DNA of 64,000 bases from Lachnospiraceae bacterium. GTDB lineage: Bacteria; Bacillota; Clostridia; Lachnospirales; Lachnospiraceae. Below are positions 7,014 to 15,233 of this stretch, in pieces. Below the pieces are notes generated by a model. That model saw only the letters and a list, made by a program, of their open reading frames with translations. It made no database searches and had not been told where the DNA came from. The position numbers and the translations under genes were made by a program. How positions within the stretch are numbered: the stretch's first letter is position 1; every line of letters begins with the position of its first letter. The DNA is taken from contig JAEETA010000011.1 in assembly GCA_016286555.1 (NCBI GenBank), positions 1-64,000 of the forward strand, read 5' to 3'.

Positions 7014-8114
7014 TCAATAGTCCTTCTTGTCAAAATTGATCTCGTCCAGAGCGGCGCTCATCTCCTCGGCAGTCACGTCGTTTACGATGACGGCGTTACC
7101 GATGCCGTTTAAGAGGATAAAACGTAAGGATCCGTCTCCCACTTTTTTGTCGGAAGCGGTAAGTGCAATGATCTTCTCGTTTTCCAGCTCCGTGGTGGAA
7201 ATGGGCAGGCCGAAAGGAACGAACATATCCCGGATCTCGTAATAGTCTTCCTTGGAGATCATCTCCCGCTTCCAGGAAATGAAGGAAGCGGCAACGCAGC
7301 CCAGTGCGACGCATTCGCCGTGCAGGAGTTCGAAATCCTTATATTTTTCAATGGCATGGCCCAGGGTATGACCGAAGTTCAGGATGGCTCTCTCGCCCTT
7401 TTCCAGAGGATCTGCCTCTACCACAGCCTTCTTTACGGAACAGCTCCGCAGCAGAAGTTCCTGCAGGGTTTCAATGTCCCGGTCGCCGATCTCGTAGATA
7501 TGATCGATGAGCCAGACGTAAAACTCCTCGTCTCTGATGAGACCGTGCTTCATGACCTCTGCAAAGCCGGAAGCGTACTGTTTTCCGTCAAGAGTCTTCA
7601 ATGCACTCAGATTGGTATACACCAGGCGGGGCATCTTGAAGGCTCCCACCATATTTTTATAGCCGTCGAAATCCACTCCCGTCTTGCCGCCGATGGAGCT
7701 GTCCGTCATGGAAAGCAGGGTGGTGGGAACCTGGATATAATCGATCCCCCGCAGATAGGTGGCTGCCGTAAAACCGGTCATATCGCCGATGACACCGCCG
7801 CCCAGAGCGATAAGGAAGGATTTACGGTCCAGATGCTCCTCGATAAGGTGAGAGTAAAGCTTCCGGATCTCCTCCAGATTCTTGTGGTCCTCTCCTGCAG
7901 GGATTACAAAGTAGGTAACTTCGCATACGCCTTCCACTGCGGTTTTTACCGCATCCAGGTAAAGGGGGCTGACATTGCTGTCGGTTACGATACAGGTCTT
8001 CTTTCCTGCAAGGCCTAAACGCTCCAGTTCGACCGGAAGCTCCTCGAAGGAATCTGTAAAGAGGATGTCATAGAAGGGATTTTCCCCGTAAGTGATATTT
8101 AAACGCTGGGACAT
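7014..8114 (-). CDS. aroB: 3-dehydroquinate synthase
   Basis: AroB makes 3-dehydroquinate in the shikimate pathway. The 366-residue product has the NAD-binding GGGVIGDMTGFTAATYLRG, the conserved PTTLLSMTDSSIGGKTGV, and metal-binding histidines in LNFGHTLGHAIE and LLHGECVALG. The start is the ATG at 8114, nine bases behind AGGAG; the in-frame TTG two codons earlier is too close to the ribosome site. No other shikimate gene is nearby; it begins the aroB-lspA-rluD run. Confidence 0.95.
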   Translation of the reverse strand: MSQRLNITYGENPFYDILFTDSFEELPVELERLGLAGKKTCIVTDSNVSPLYLDAVKTAVEGVCEVTYFVIPAGEDHKNLEEIRKLYSHLIEEHLDRKSFLIALGGGVIGDMTGFTAATYLRGIDYIQVPTTLLSMTDSSIGGKTGVDFDGYKNMVGAFKMPRLVYTNLSALKTLDGKQYASGFAEVMKHGLIRDEEFYVWLIDHIYEIGDRDIETLQELLLRSCSVKKAVVEADPLEKGERAILNFGHTLGHAIEKYKDFELLHGECVALGCVAASFISWKREMISKEDYYEIRDMFVPFGLPISTTELENEKIIALTASDKKVGDGSLRFILLNGIGNAVIVNDVTAEEMSAALDEINFDKKDY

Positions 8115-8134
8115 GATCAAATACTCCTACTCAC

Positions 8135-8173
8135 AAAAAATTACAGCCCTTCCCGGTTGAGCGGGAAGGGCTG
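8135..8173 (-). terminator. Terminator after sepF
   Basis: A 12-base perfect GC-rich stem (8144-8155 with 8162-8173) is followed on the minus strand by TAA and then six T. It ends the HlyD-like/GGDEF/sepF stretch before aroB. Confidence 0.88.
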
Positions 8174-8189
8174 CACAAAGCAATTTCGC

Positions 8190-8729
8190 TTAGAACAGAT
8201 TGCCCGAGGAAGGGATCGCGGAATCCTCGGATGAGGAAGGATCGATATCACCGGAGATATTGGTGGTCTCGGGGGTGATGATGAATACAAACTTGGAAAT
8301 GGCTTCCATACGTCCGTTCAATGCGTAGGTAGCGCCCTTCACATAGTCAAAGATTCGCTGTGCGTATGCGGAATTCTCCTGATTGGTTACCAGATTGTCC
8401 AGGTTCAGAACCACGCTTCTGCCATCCAGCAGTGCATCCACAGCCTGGGCTGCATCATCCAGTACATTGGGCTTTAAAACAAATACCTCCATGTTGCTTG
8501 CGTTGCTCATATTGGTCTCCTTTGTTGTTTTCCTTGCACGGAAAGGGGTCGCTTTGGTGACTCTTCTGGGAGAACGGTCCTCGGGATCGCTGTAGGGATC
8601 CTCTCTGGGCGCTACGGGAGCTTCTTCGGGATAATCGTCGGTAGCGTATTCATCAGCGTATCCGTCCTGCTCTTCATCCTCCTCGTTGTTCACCCGCATG
8701 AAATTAATAAACTTGTCAATCGTACTCAT
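8190..8729 (-). CDS. sepF: SepF, cell division protein
   Basis: SepF anchors FtsZ to the membrane in bacteria without FtsA-dependent anchoring or in addition to it. The 179-residue product has an N-terminal amphipathic segment (STIDKFINFMRV), a long acidic linker (roughly residues 14-60), and the SepF core (VFVLKPNVLDDAAQAVDALL, VVLNLDNL, RIFDYVKGATYALNG). In Bacillus sepF is in the ylm cluster; here it follows a PAS-GGDEF gene by seven bases and is probably co-transcribed with it. Confidence 0.92.
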   Translation of the reverse strand: MSTIDKFINFMRVNNEEDEEQDGYADEYATDDYPEEAPVAPREDPYSDPEDRSPRRVTKATPFRARKTTKETNMSNASNMEVFVLKPNVLDDAAQAVDALLDGRSVVLNLDNLVTNQENSAYAQRIFDYVKGATYALNGRMEAISKFVFIITPETTNISGDIDPSSSEDSAIPSSGNLF

Positions 8730-8736
8730 ATTTTCC

Positions 8737-10236
8737 TCACGACTTATTTGATTTCAAATACTCACAACCTTCTATATTATCTGCGTTTGTGAGCTCTGTG
8801 TCAAGTGGACTGCTCTTTCCCGTGCATCCCGCAATGAGGTCTGAAAGCAGGAGCAAAATAACGGTTTCGCTCTCCTGCCAGATCCTGCGTTCTCTTCTGT
8901 CGGTAAACACCAGGTAGCTGTCCTCATTACTTTCGGGCGGGATCCTGGAAACAATGGCGGTATGCTGGTTTTTCGAAGCAATGGTGTCGAAAAACAGCGG
9001 ACAGTTTTCCTTGAGGGCCGGGAGCTCTGCCATGCCGGAGGCCTGTACGCCTTCCGGCAGACGGATATCTGTTGCCATTTCGTTGTCCCAGTCCCCTGCC
9101 ATGACCATTTTATTCCCGCTCACGATATAGACGGAAGCGATGCGGTACTGCATCTCCAGAACGGGCAAAATGGAATTGATGCGCTTGGGCCAGGGATCGT
9201 CGGTATCGAACAGGGAATGGATCTTGAGGATATTGTAGGGCAGGTTCTTTTTGACGATCTGTTTCAGCTCCAGATCCTTATGAAGTTCCTTTTCGTAGAC
9301 CACATAGCAGTTGCGGCCCTTGTTTTTCCCTACATAGAGGGTCTTATCTATGAGGCCGAAGAGCTCGTCAAAGGTGGTGGCATCCTCGGGATAAGCAGCA
9401 CAACCGGTGGTGGCGGTAAGGAAAGGCCTGCAGTCCTCCAGAATCAGGGTTCTTCTGACCACTTCTCTGGAGTCGTAGAGGGTTTTCAGGAATTCTTTTC
9501 TCCCGGGAAGGTCGGAAGCCCCGAAATAGAGCATCAGGAGCTCATCTCCGCCGAATCTTCCGATGAGGCCATCCTTCCCAACGTAGCGCACAAGAGCCTC
9601 GGTCATATCCATCAGGACTTCATCTCCCACGCGGTGGCCGTAGGTGTCGTTGATGTTTTTGAAATTATCCAGATCGAGGATGGAAAAGCAGAATGGTTTC
9701 TTATCTGCGATGAGTCTATGGACGAGATCCAGGATATATCTGCGATTGACCACGCCGGTTAAGGGGTCGAGGATATCGCTTAAAGGGATATGGTCCAGGA
9801 TCTTATCGAAATAAGGGTAGATTCTGAGGGAATCCCAGGAATAGAGCTGTTGTGTTGCGGCGGCATTGTTCTGATAGCGAAGAACGTCTGTTACATCGGA
9901 AAAACTTCCCACGAGGCCGATGATATTGCCGTCTTCATCATAAAGGGGGCGCTTGGATGCGATGATATCACGCTCTTCGTCGCCTTTCATGCATCTGCCC
10001 AGGACTTTGTAGGTGCTTTCGCCTGCCAGAACGCGGAGCTCGTCCTGCTTATAGGGTTCCGGATCGCTGTGCCAGCCCATGTCCTCGTCGGTTTTGCCTT
10101 TGATATCATCGATGGAGGTAAAGCCGTAAAAATCGAGAAAAGACCGATTAGCACCGATGAAACGGCGCTCTCGATCCTTCCAGAATACGCAATCCTGCGA
10201 TGTGTCTACAATTTGTTCAAACAGATGATCTGTCAT
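8737..10236 (-). CDS. PAS-GGDEF signalling protein with extra C-terminal domain
   Basis: 499 residues. The N terminus is a PAS sensor (DHLFEQIVDTSQDCVFWKD, then SFLDFYGF and GLVGSFSDVT). The middle is a diguanylate cyclase domain: DPLTGVVNRRYIL, DLDNFKNINDTYGHRVGDEVL and RFGGDELLMLY. The signature is GGDEL rather than GGDEF, and there is no RxxD inhibitory site in front of it. About 170 C-terminal residues are unassigned. The start is the ATG at 10236 behind GAGGGG; it has its own promoter. Family knowledge suggests c-di-GMP synthesis, but activity with GGDEL is uncertain. Confidence 0.85.
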   Translation of the reverse strand: MTDHLFEQIVDTSQDCVFWKDRERRFIGANRSFLDFYGFTSIDDIKGKTDEDMGWHSDPEPYKQDELRVLAGESTYKVLGRCMKGDEERDIIASKRPLYDEDGNIIGLVGSFSDVTDVLRYQNNAAATQQLYSWDSLRIYPYFDKILDHIPLSDILDPLTGVVNRRYILDLVHRLIADKKPFCFSILDLDNFKNINDTYGHRVGDEVLMDMTEALVRYVGKDGLIGRFGGDELLMLYFGASDLPGRKEFLKTLYDSREVVRRTLILEDCRPFLTATTGCAAYPEDATTFDELFGLIDKTLYVGKNKGRNCYVVYEKELHKDLELKQIVKKNLPYNILKIHSLFDTDDPWPKRINSILPVLEMQYRIASVYIVSGNKMVMAGDWDNEMATDIRLPEGVQASGMAELPALKENCPLFFDTIASKNQHTAIVSRIPPESNEDSYLVFTDRRERRIWQESETVILLLLSDLIAGCTGKSSPLDTELTNADNIEGCEYLKSNKS

Positions 10237-10276
10237 GTGCATACCCCTCGTTGAAAAACACATATACCCTTTGAAA

Positions 10277-10306
10277 ATTATAGCAAAAATGAGGGAATTA
10301 GTGCAA
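10277..10306 (-). promoter_or_regulatory. Promoter of the PAS-GGDEF/sepF transcript
   Basis: Minus-strand -35 TTGCAC (10301-10306) and a consensus -10 TATAAT (10277-10282), 18 bases apart, directly behind the HlyD-like stop codon. Confidence 0.8.
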
Positions 10307-10312
10307 GAAAAC

Positions 10313-11821
10313 TTAGTTAATGAAATCGTCATCACCGACGGACTCGGCGTCGAGGGCGATGAAGTCGTAGACCCGGAGGCCGTACTCGGTGTTGGACTTG
10401 ACGATGGCGTACTCATCGTTCTGGTAGAGGACGGTAATCTGCTTGAAGTCGGCGTAGCCCTTGTTGACGTTGTAGACGCCGGTCAGGGTACCGATACGGG
10501 TAACGGAAAGCTGGGACAGGTTATCCTCGGAGTAGAGGACGCTGCCCTTGGGCAGAGAGGAATCGTCCACGTAGTAGACGCATTCGTTCTCGTCGTGGCT
10601 GTAGACAGATACGACTCTGGGGGCGTTGGTCACCTCTCCTGCTTCCGTGTAGGACTGGAGGTTAACGTAGTAAGCCCCGGTCTGAAGGTTCTGGTAGACG
10701 TAGTTATCGTCGATGAGGTAAAACTCTTTCGTAGTGATGGCGGAATTGGGGATCTTAAGGCCGCTGTTCTGCTCCAGCAGTACCTGGATATCCAGGTAGC
10801 GCTCGGTTGCAAAGGACAGCATGGAATCGTGGAGAGTGAGGATGGCATAGGTCTGGTCATCATTTCGCTGCAAAGAGACCTTAGCCCAGGATTCGTCCAG
10901 ATTCTTGAGAAAACGGACTTTCACGTAATCCTCGTCCAGAAGGCGCTCGCCGAACTCTTCTTCCACGGGAATGGCGATAGACCAGTTCTCGTCTTTGGAA
11001 ATCTTGTAGACTACATCTCCCTGATTACGAATCTCATTGGACATGAGCTGGGTGCGCTCGTATTTTTTCTGATCAAAAACGTCTTTGGTAAGGGTCTGTG
11101 CCGTAAGATCCTCGTAGCCGTCGGTCCAATAGGTGACGATGCCGGTATCGGGAGCATAACCGTAACGGAAAATATCCGCGCCGGTACCGGAGGAACTGGA
11201 AAGCTGGTTTAACAGACTGGTATTGGCCAGCTTCAGTACGGCGTTTTTCACGGTGTATTTAAAGTCATAGGTCTCGGTAAATTGAGATTTATCGAAATTA
11301 TGGGAAAAAACGGCGATCTGGTTTCGGAAATCGGAAAGTTCCTGGTTGGACAGGGAGTTCTCGGAGAGAGATGCCGCTTCCAGGTACTCCTGCAGCATAC
11401 CGGTCTCATCCACGGTGTAGACCACATCACCTACGGCCACTCTCTGGCCCTCTCTGGTAAGGTAGTTCACGTAGCCGTTGGAATTGCAGACAACCGTCTC
11501 CTCATCTCTCAGGCAGATGCCGGTAAATGCGGTATTCTCGGAAAGGGAACCTTCCACCACTTCGTAACGGACAATGGGCTCCGAATGGAAATACAAAAAG
11601 ACCACGATCATGACGTAAATCAGGATCCCGATCAGGAGGTAGGAAATGATGTTCAGTTTTTTGATCTTGGGCAAATTGAAAGAGATAACCTTGGGCTCCG
11701 CCGTCTCAGCGGGCTGAGGCTGCCTGGGCGGTCTGCCATTGCCCCTGGTGGAATTCCTGTCCAGGTCTCTTCTACTGTCCCTTTCTGTATCCCTACCGGG
11801 ATTCTGTCTGTCTCTGTCCAT
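10313..11821 (-). CDS. HlyD-family membrane-anchored adaptor-like protein
   Basis: 502 residues. A very polar, arginine-rich N-terminal 45 residues (repeated RD/DR pairs) precede one transmembrane segment at about residues 57-79 (ISYLLIGILIYVMIVVFLYF). The rest is extracytoplasmic and has the biotinyl-lipoyl-like half of HlyD adaptors (NGYVNYLTREGQRVAVGDVVYTV). No ABC transporter or outer-membrane partner is adjacent. Close relatives in Clostridia lie near sepF, so a division or envelope role is possible, but function is not known. It follows a candidate structured RNA. Confidence 0.75.
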   Translation of the reverse strand: MDRDRQNPGRDTERDSRRDLDRNSTRGNGRPPRQPQPAETAEPKVISFNLPKIKKLNIISYLLIGILIYVMIVVFLYFHSEPIVRYEVVEGSLSENTAFTGICLRDEETVVCNSNGYVNYLTREGQRVAVGDVVYTVDETGMLQEYLEAASLSENSLSNQELSDFRNQIAVFSHNFDKSQFTETYDFKYTVKNAVLKLANTSLLNQLSSSSGTGADIFRYGYAPDTGIVTYWTDGYEDLTAQTLTKDVFDQKKYERTQLMSNEIRNQGDVVYKISKDENWSIAIPVEEEFGERLLDEDYVKVRFLKNLDESWAKVSLQRNDDQTYAILTLHDSMLSFATERYLDIQVLLEQNSGLKIPNSAITTKEFYLIDDNYVYQNLQTGAYYVNLQSYTEAGEVTNAPRVVSVYSHDENECVYYVDDSSLPKGSVLYSEDNLSQLSVTRIGTLTGVYNVNKGYADFKQITVLYQNDEYAIVKSNTEYGLRVYDFIALDAESVGDDDFIN

Positions 11822-11889
11822 CTACTACAATTAATTTCTCCGGTGCTTTTCCTTTGTTGGAAATAAATATTTCAAATCAGCGGGTGAAT

Positions 11890-12023
11890 GGCATAGATCC
11901 GTGTGAGGACTATGTTTTCCCGTCGGTGCTTAGCGAGACAGCGACTTTCGTCGTCTGTCGAGCTTAGCATCCGTTACGTGGAAAACCGTAAGCGGAAGCG
12001 TGTCCGAACACGAATACTATGCC
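11890..12023 (-). ncRNA. Candidate multi-helix structured RNA upstream of the HlyD-like gene
   Basis: On the minus strand a closing helix pairs GGCATAG (12017-12023) with CTATGCC (11890-11896). Inside are a hairpin CGTGT-TCGG-ACACG (11999-12012), a helix GTTTTCC (11980-11986) with GGAAAAC (11914-11920), and within it a long arm: TGCTAAGC (11962-11969) with GCTAAGCA (11927-11934), GACAG with CTGTC, and CGAC-GAAA-GTCG (11942-11953), a GNRA tetraloop. The tetraloop favours the minus strand. I do not recognise a known riboswitch; it could be a leader or a separate small RNA. Confidence 0.5.
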
Positions 12024-12062
12024 GTGAACACGCGTCACTTAGTAACCTTTTATTCAAAACAA

Positions 12063-12093
12063 GGAAAAGCCCCGGCCTGTGCCGAGGCTTTCC
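12063..12093 (-). terminator. Terminator after the small P-loop gene
   Basis: A stem pairs 12063-12076 with 12081-12093 (one bulge, 4-base loop), followed on the minus strand by TTGTTTTG. It lies 12 bases beyond the stop codon at 12105. Confidence 0.7.
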
Positions 12094-12104
12094 GAAATTT
12101 CAAA

Positions 12105-12524
12105 CTACAGCGCGATGATGATCTTATCCTCGATGGCTGCGGGGATCTCGGATGCATCCAGGCTGACGCTCAGGATGAAGTCCACATTAAATGCCTTGCT
12201 CAGCGCATCGAGCTTGTTAACGGTATCAACCAGCGCGGAATTATCAACGGAAGCGATCTTAAGAAAACTGTCGAAATACATCTGCATCAAGTCGTGATCC
12301 TGAGAAAGGATGCCGGATACGAATCCAAGGAAAGCATCCGTGCTCTGGATGGGGAAGAGAGAAACATCAATCATACGAACCTTATTGTTCAGCTCGTACA
12401 TGTGCTTCGCACTCTTGTCCAGGTAGACAATGTTTCCGGATGCGGTTAAGACCTCACGGTTCACCTTATCCAGAAGCTCTTTCGTTTTTCCTTTTCCCTT
12501 CTGACCTACAATCATCTGAACCAT
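12105..12524 (-). CDS. Small P-loop protein of unknown function
   Basis: 139 residues, not recognised as a named family. The N terminus has a Walker A-like motif, GQKGKGKT at residues 7-14, on MVQMIVGQKGKGKTKELLDK, and the C-terminal third has a hydrophobic strand DFILSVSLD that could act as Walker B. It is too short for a complete AAA or ABC ATPase. It has a strong ribosome site (AAGGAGGACGGTCCG), its own promoter and its own terminator, so it is a single-gene unit. Nucleotide binding is an inference from the motif alone. Confidence 0.8.
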   Translation of the reverse strand: MVQMIVGQKGKGKTKELLDKVNREVLTASGNIVYLDKSAKHMYELNNKVRMIDVSLFPIQSTDAFLGFVSGILSQDHDLMQMYFDSFLKIASVDNSALVDTVNKLDALSKAFNVDFILSVSLDASEIPAAIEDKIIIAL

Positions 12525-12595
12525 CGGACCGTCCTCCTTATATGTGATTTATGGTCGGCCATACCCCCCGATTGATTGGTTGACCGTCTATAACC

Positions 12596-12624
12596 ATTAT
12601 ATGGGATAGACCGGGGAAAAACAA
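12596..12624 (-). promoter_or_regulatory. Promoter of the small P-loop gene
   Basis: Minus-strand -35 TTGTTT (12619-12624) and consensus -10 TATAAT (12596-12601), 17 bases apart. The start would be near 12589, giving a leader of about 65 bases. Confidence 0.8.
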
Positions 12625-12664
12625 CCTTAAATTCGGCCCGTATTTCCGCGGTATCAAGGGGGCT

Positions 12665-13645
12665 CTACGATCCCACGATAAGCCCAAGCACATCCGCCAT
12701 ATCATCGTAGAGTGAATCGGTGGATTCGGACTTCAGGACTACCGCAATATAGGGGCTTCCGCCGCCGTCCTTGGCATACACGATGAGGCAGTGTCCTGCA
12801 GCGCTGGTGGTACCTGTTTTGCCACCAATGACGGTAACACCCATGGGAGCACTGTATTTCCCCTTGAGAAATCCGTTGCTGTTGGTGACCTTTACCTCGT
12901 TCATGATGCCGTTCTTGTCGGGGTAGGTGGTTTCATAGCTTAAGGTGGAAATGATCTCGTTGAATGCCTCGTATTTGATGCACTGATTAAAGATCAGATA
13001 AAGGTCATAGGGGGTGGTGTAGTGTTCTTCGTCCGTGAGTCCGTGAGGATTCATGAAATGGGTATTGGTGGCCCCAAGTTCCACGGCGCGGTCGTTCATC
13101 ATGGCTACGAAGCCGTCGATGGAGCCACCGATGTTTTCCGCAATGAGATTTGCCACATCGTTGGCGGAATACAGCAGCAGGATCCTAAGAGCCTGATACA
13201 GGGTCATGGAATCTCCGGTCCGCAGGCCCAGAAGCTGCGCCCCGTTCTCGGTGACTTTAATGTTGTCCGTGGCGGTCAACGTCTGATCCATGGAGCCGTT
13301 TTCGATGGCTACCAGGGCCGTCATGATCTTGGTGATGCTGGCGGGATAGAGACGCTCATGGACGTTTTTTGCGTAGAGAACTTCCTCGGTGGAAAGGGAG
13401 AAAACAGCAGCTCCCTCAGAGGTGGTCAGATCCAGACTGCCGTCTCCCAGGAGATCTGTGGTATCGATGACACAGAGCCCGGAAGCAAAGCTGTCGGCTT
13501 TTTTATCCCCCTGGGTGGAAAGCAGGTTCATGCTGCTGGTATCCGAATGGATCTCGTAGGGGGAGGAATATGACAGACTGCCGCAGCCGGAAAGGAACAG
13601 ACTGCAGCAGACCAGGATTGTGATCAGTTTATTTATACATCTCAC
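12665..13645 (-). CDS. D-alanyl-D-alanine carboxypeptidase lipoprotein (PBP5 type)
   Basis: A penicillin-binding protein that trims pentapeptides in peptidoglycan. 326 residues. The lipobox LSGC ends at Cys21, so it is predicted to be a lipoprotein rather than held by the usual C-terminal amphipathic helix. Active-site motifs are Ser103-x-x-Lys106 (PASITKIM), SAN (LLYSANDVANL) and KTG (IGGKTGTTSAAGH). The start is GTG at 13645, overlapping the mgsA end by 17 bases; the ribosome site is weak, suggesting coupling to mgsA translation. Confidence 0.92.
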   Translation of the reverse strand: MRCINKLITILVCCSLFLSGCGSLSYSSPYEIHSDTSSMNLLSTQGDKKADSFASGLCVIDTTDLLGDGSLDLTTSEGAAVFSLSTEEVLYAKNVHERLYPASITKIMTALVAIENGSMDQTLTATDNIKVTENGAQLLGLRTGDSMTLYQALRILLLYSANDVANLIAENIGGSIDGFVAMMNDRAVELGATNTHFMNPHGLTDEEHYTTPYDLYLIFNQCIKYEAFNEIISTLSYETTYPDKNGIMNEVKVTNSNGFLKGKYSAPMGVTVIGGKTGTTSAAGHCLIVYAKDGGGSPYIAVVLKSESTDSLYDDMADVLGLIVGS

Positions 13646-14024
13646 GCCACTCTAAATCTCCTCTGTCAAGGGACTTGATCAAAAGCTCGGCACTGGCCAG
13701 GTTGGTGGCCAGCGGAATGTTGTGCATGTCGCAAAGACGCATGACACCGCTGGGATCGGGCTCGTGAGACTTGGGAGAAAGGGGATCCCGCAGAAAGATC
13801 ACCAGATCGATCTGGTTTTGCTCGATCTGCGCTCCGATCTGCTGTTCACCTCCCAGGTGACCCGCCAGGTATTTGTGTACCGTCAGGTTCGTCACTTCCT
13901 CCACCAGTCTTCCTGTGGTGCCGGTGGCGTAGATCTCATGCTTGCACAGAATTCCCCGGTAAGCGACACAGAAGTTCTGCATCAGTTTCTTTTTTGCGTC
14001 ATGTGCGATGAGAGCGATGTTCAT
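13629..14024 (-). CDS. mgsA: Methylglyoxal synthase
   Basis: MgsA converts dihydroxyacetone phosphate to methylglyoxal, a bypass that relieves phosphate limitation in glycolysis. The 131-residue product shows the family sequence throughout: NIALIAHDAKKK, YATGTTGRLV, GGEQQIGAQI and the active-site FLRDPLSPKSHEPD. The ATG follows GGAGGAAAACGG. In Clostridia mgsA regularly closes the mre-min-rodA cluster, as it does here, which supports the assignment although its metabolic link to shape is unclear. Confidence 0.96.
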   Translation of the reverse strand: MNIALIAHDAKKKLMQNFCVAYRGILCKHEIYATGTTGRLVEEVTNLTVHKYLAGHLGGEQQIGAQIEQNQIDLVIFLRDPLSPKSHEPDPSGVMRLCDMHNIPLATNLASAELLIKSLDRGDLEWREMYK

Positions 14025-14096
14025 CCGTTTTCCTCCGTCGGGAGAAGCCTTTGCCGGTCTCTCCTTTTTCCCCGTTTCCTTCTCTTCTGTATATGC

Positions 14097-15233
14097 CTAC
14101 AGGATGTCCTCGATGGATGTCAGATTTCCCCGTTTGGCCTGGAGTCTCACATTGAGCACAAAGCCGATGCCGGCAAAACAGCTCAGTAGGGAGGTCAGAC
14201 CGTAACTGACAAAAGGCAGAGGCAATCCCGTGTTCGGTAATAAAAATGTGGCAACGCCAATATTGATAAATCCCTGAAATCCGACGAGTCCGCCGATACC
14301 GGCACCGATGATGGCGCCTCCCGTATCCGGCGCTCTGCGGGCTACGGAAATGCATTCCAGGGAGATCATAAAGAGCAAAATGATAACAAGCAATGTGCCA
14401 CGGAAGCCGAACTCTTCTCCGATAACGGCAAAGATGAAGTCTGTCTGATCCTCGGAAAGGAAATTGCCGTTCTTCAGGGAAGTGATCTCGTTGTTCTTAT
14501 AGCCTTTTCCCTCCAGCATTCCGGAGGCAATGGCAGTAACGGAATTCAGCTGTTGGTATGCTTCGTCCGTTGCATATTGTTCGGGATAAATGAATGCCAG
14601 GACACGGTTCCTTTGATAATCGATGAGGAAATCACTGTCCGGCCGTAAGGCGAGTGCTATGAAAATGGCAACCGCCGGGATCGCTACCGCCAGCACTCCG
14701 AAGATCAGCTTGTGACTGATGCCTCCGGCGTAAAGTATCACACAAAAGATCAAGGCTACCATGATACTGGTGGACAGATCCGGCTGCTCGTGGATCAGGA
14801 GAAACGGAACCAGAAGTAATGCGACACAGGCCGCAATTACAGGGAAAGTATTGAGTTTCTCCCTTCTTTTCATAATAAACTGCGCAAAGAATAAAATCAA
14901 TAATATCTTAGCCAGTTCGGAGGGCTGGAACTTGATGCCGCCGATGGTGAGCCAGCGCTGCGCATTGTGGGAAGACTCTCCCATCAAAAGCACCAGAGCC
15001 AGCAGTCCGATGTTCCCCGCGTAGATGATCCAGTACAGCTTCAGGATCAGGTGATAATCCACCAGACTGATGACGATCATGGCGACGGCGCCGCCAATGA
15101 CGCCCATGAGCTGACGGTTTTGGAGGGAACTTTCCGCGCTGCCCACGGCATAGACACCGATGACGGACAGGGCGATCACCAGAAGGACCAGCTTAAAATC
15201 ATAATCTTTTAAACGATAATTTCTAAAGTTCAT
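14097..15233 (-). CDS. rodA: RodA-type SEDS peptidoglycan glycosyltransferase
   Basis: RodA polymerises glycan strands during cell elongation together with PBP2. The product is 378 residues with about ten membrane segments. Diagnostic stretches are NAQRWLTIGGIKFQPSELAKI, HEQPDLSTS and the C-terminal GLPLPFVSYGLTSLL. The ATG at 15233 lies inside the last codons of minC and has no clear ribosome site, so it is probably translated by coupling. Pairing with mrdA in one operon supports RodA rather than FtsW or SpoVE. Confidence 0.93.
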   Translation of the reverse strand: MNFRNYRLKDYDFKLVLLVIALSVIGVYAVGSAESSLQNRQLMGVIGGAVAMIVISLVDYHLILKLYWIIYAGNIGLLALVLLMGESSHNAQRWLTIGGIKFQPSELAKILLILFFAQFIMKRREKLNTFPVIAACVALLLVPFLLIHEQPDLSTSIMVALIFCVILYAGGISHKLIFGVLAVAIPAVAIFIALALRPDSDFLIDYQRNRVLAFIYPEQYATDEAYQQLNSVTAIASGMLEGKGYKNNEITSLKNGNFLSEDQTDFIFAVIGEEFGFRGTLLVIILLFMISLECISVARRAPDTGGAIIGAGIGGLVGFQGFINIGVATFLLPNTGLPLPFVSYGLTSLLSCFAGIGFVLNVRLQAKRGNLTSIEDIL

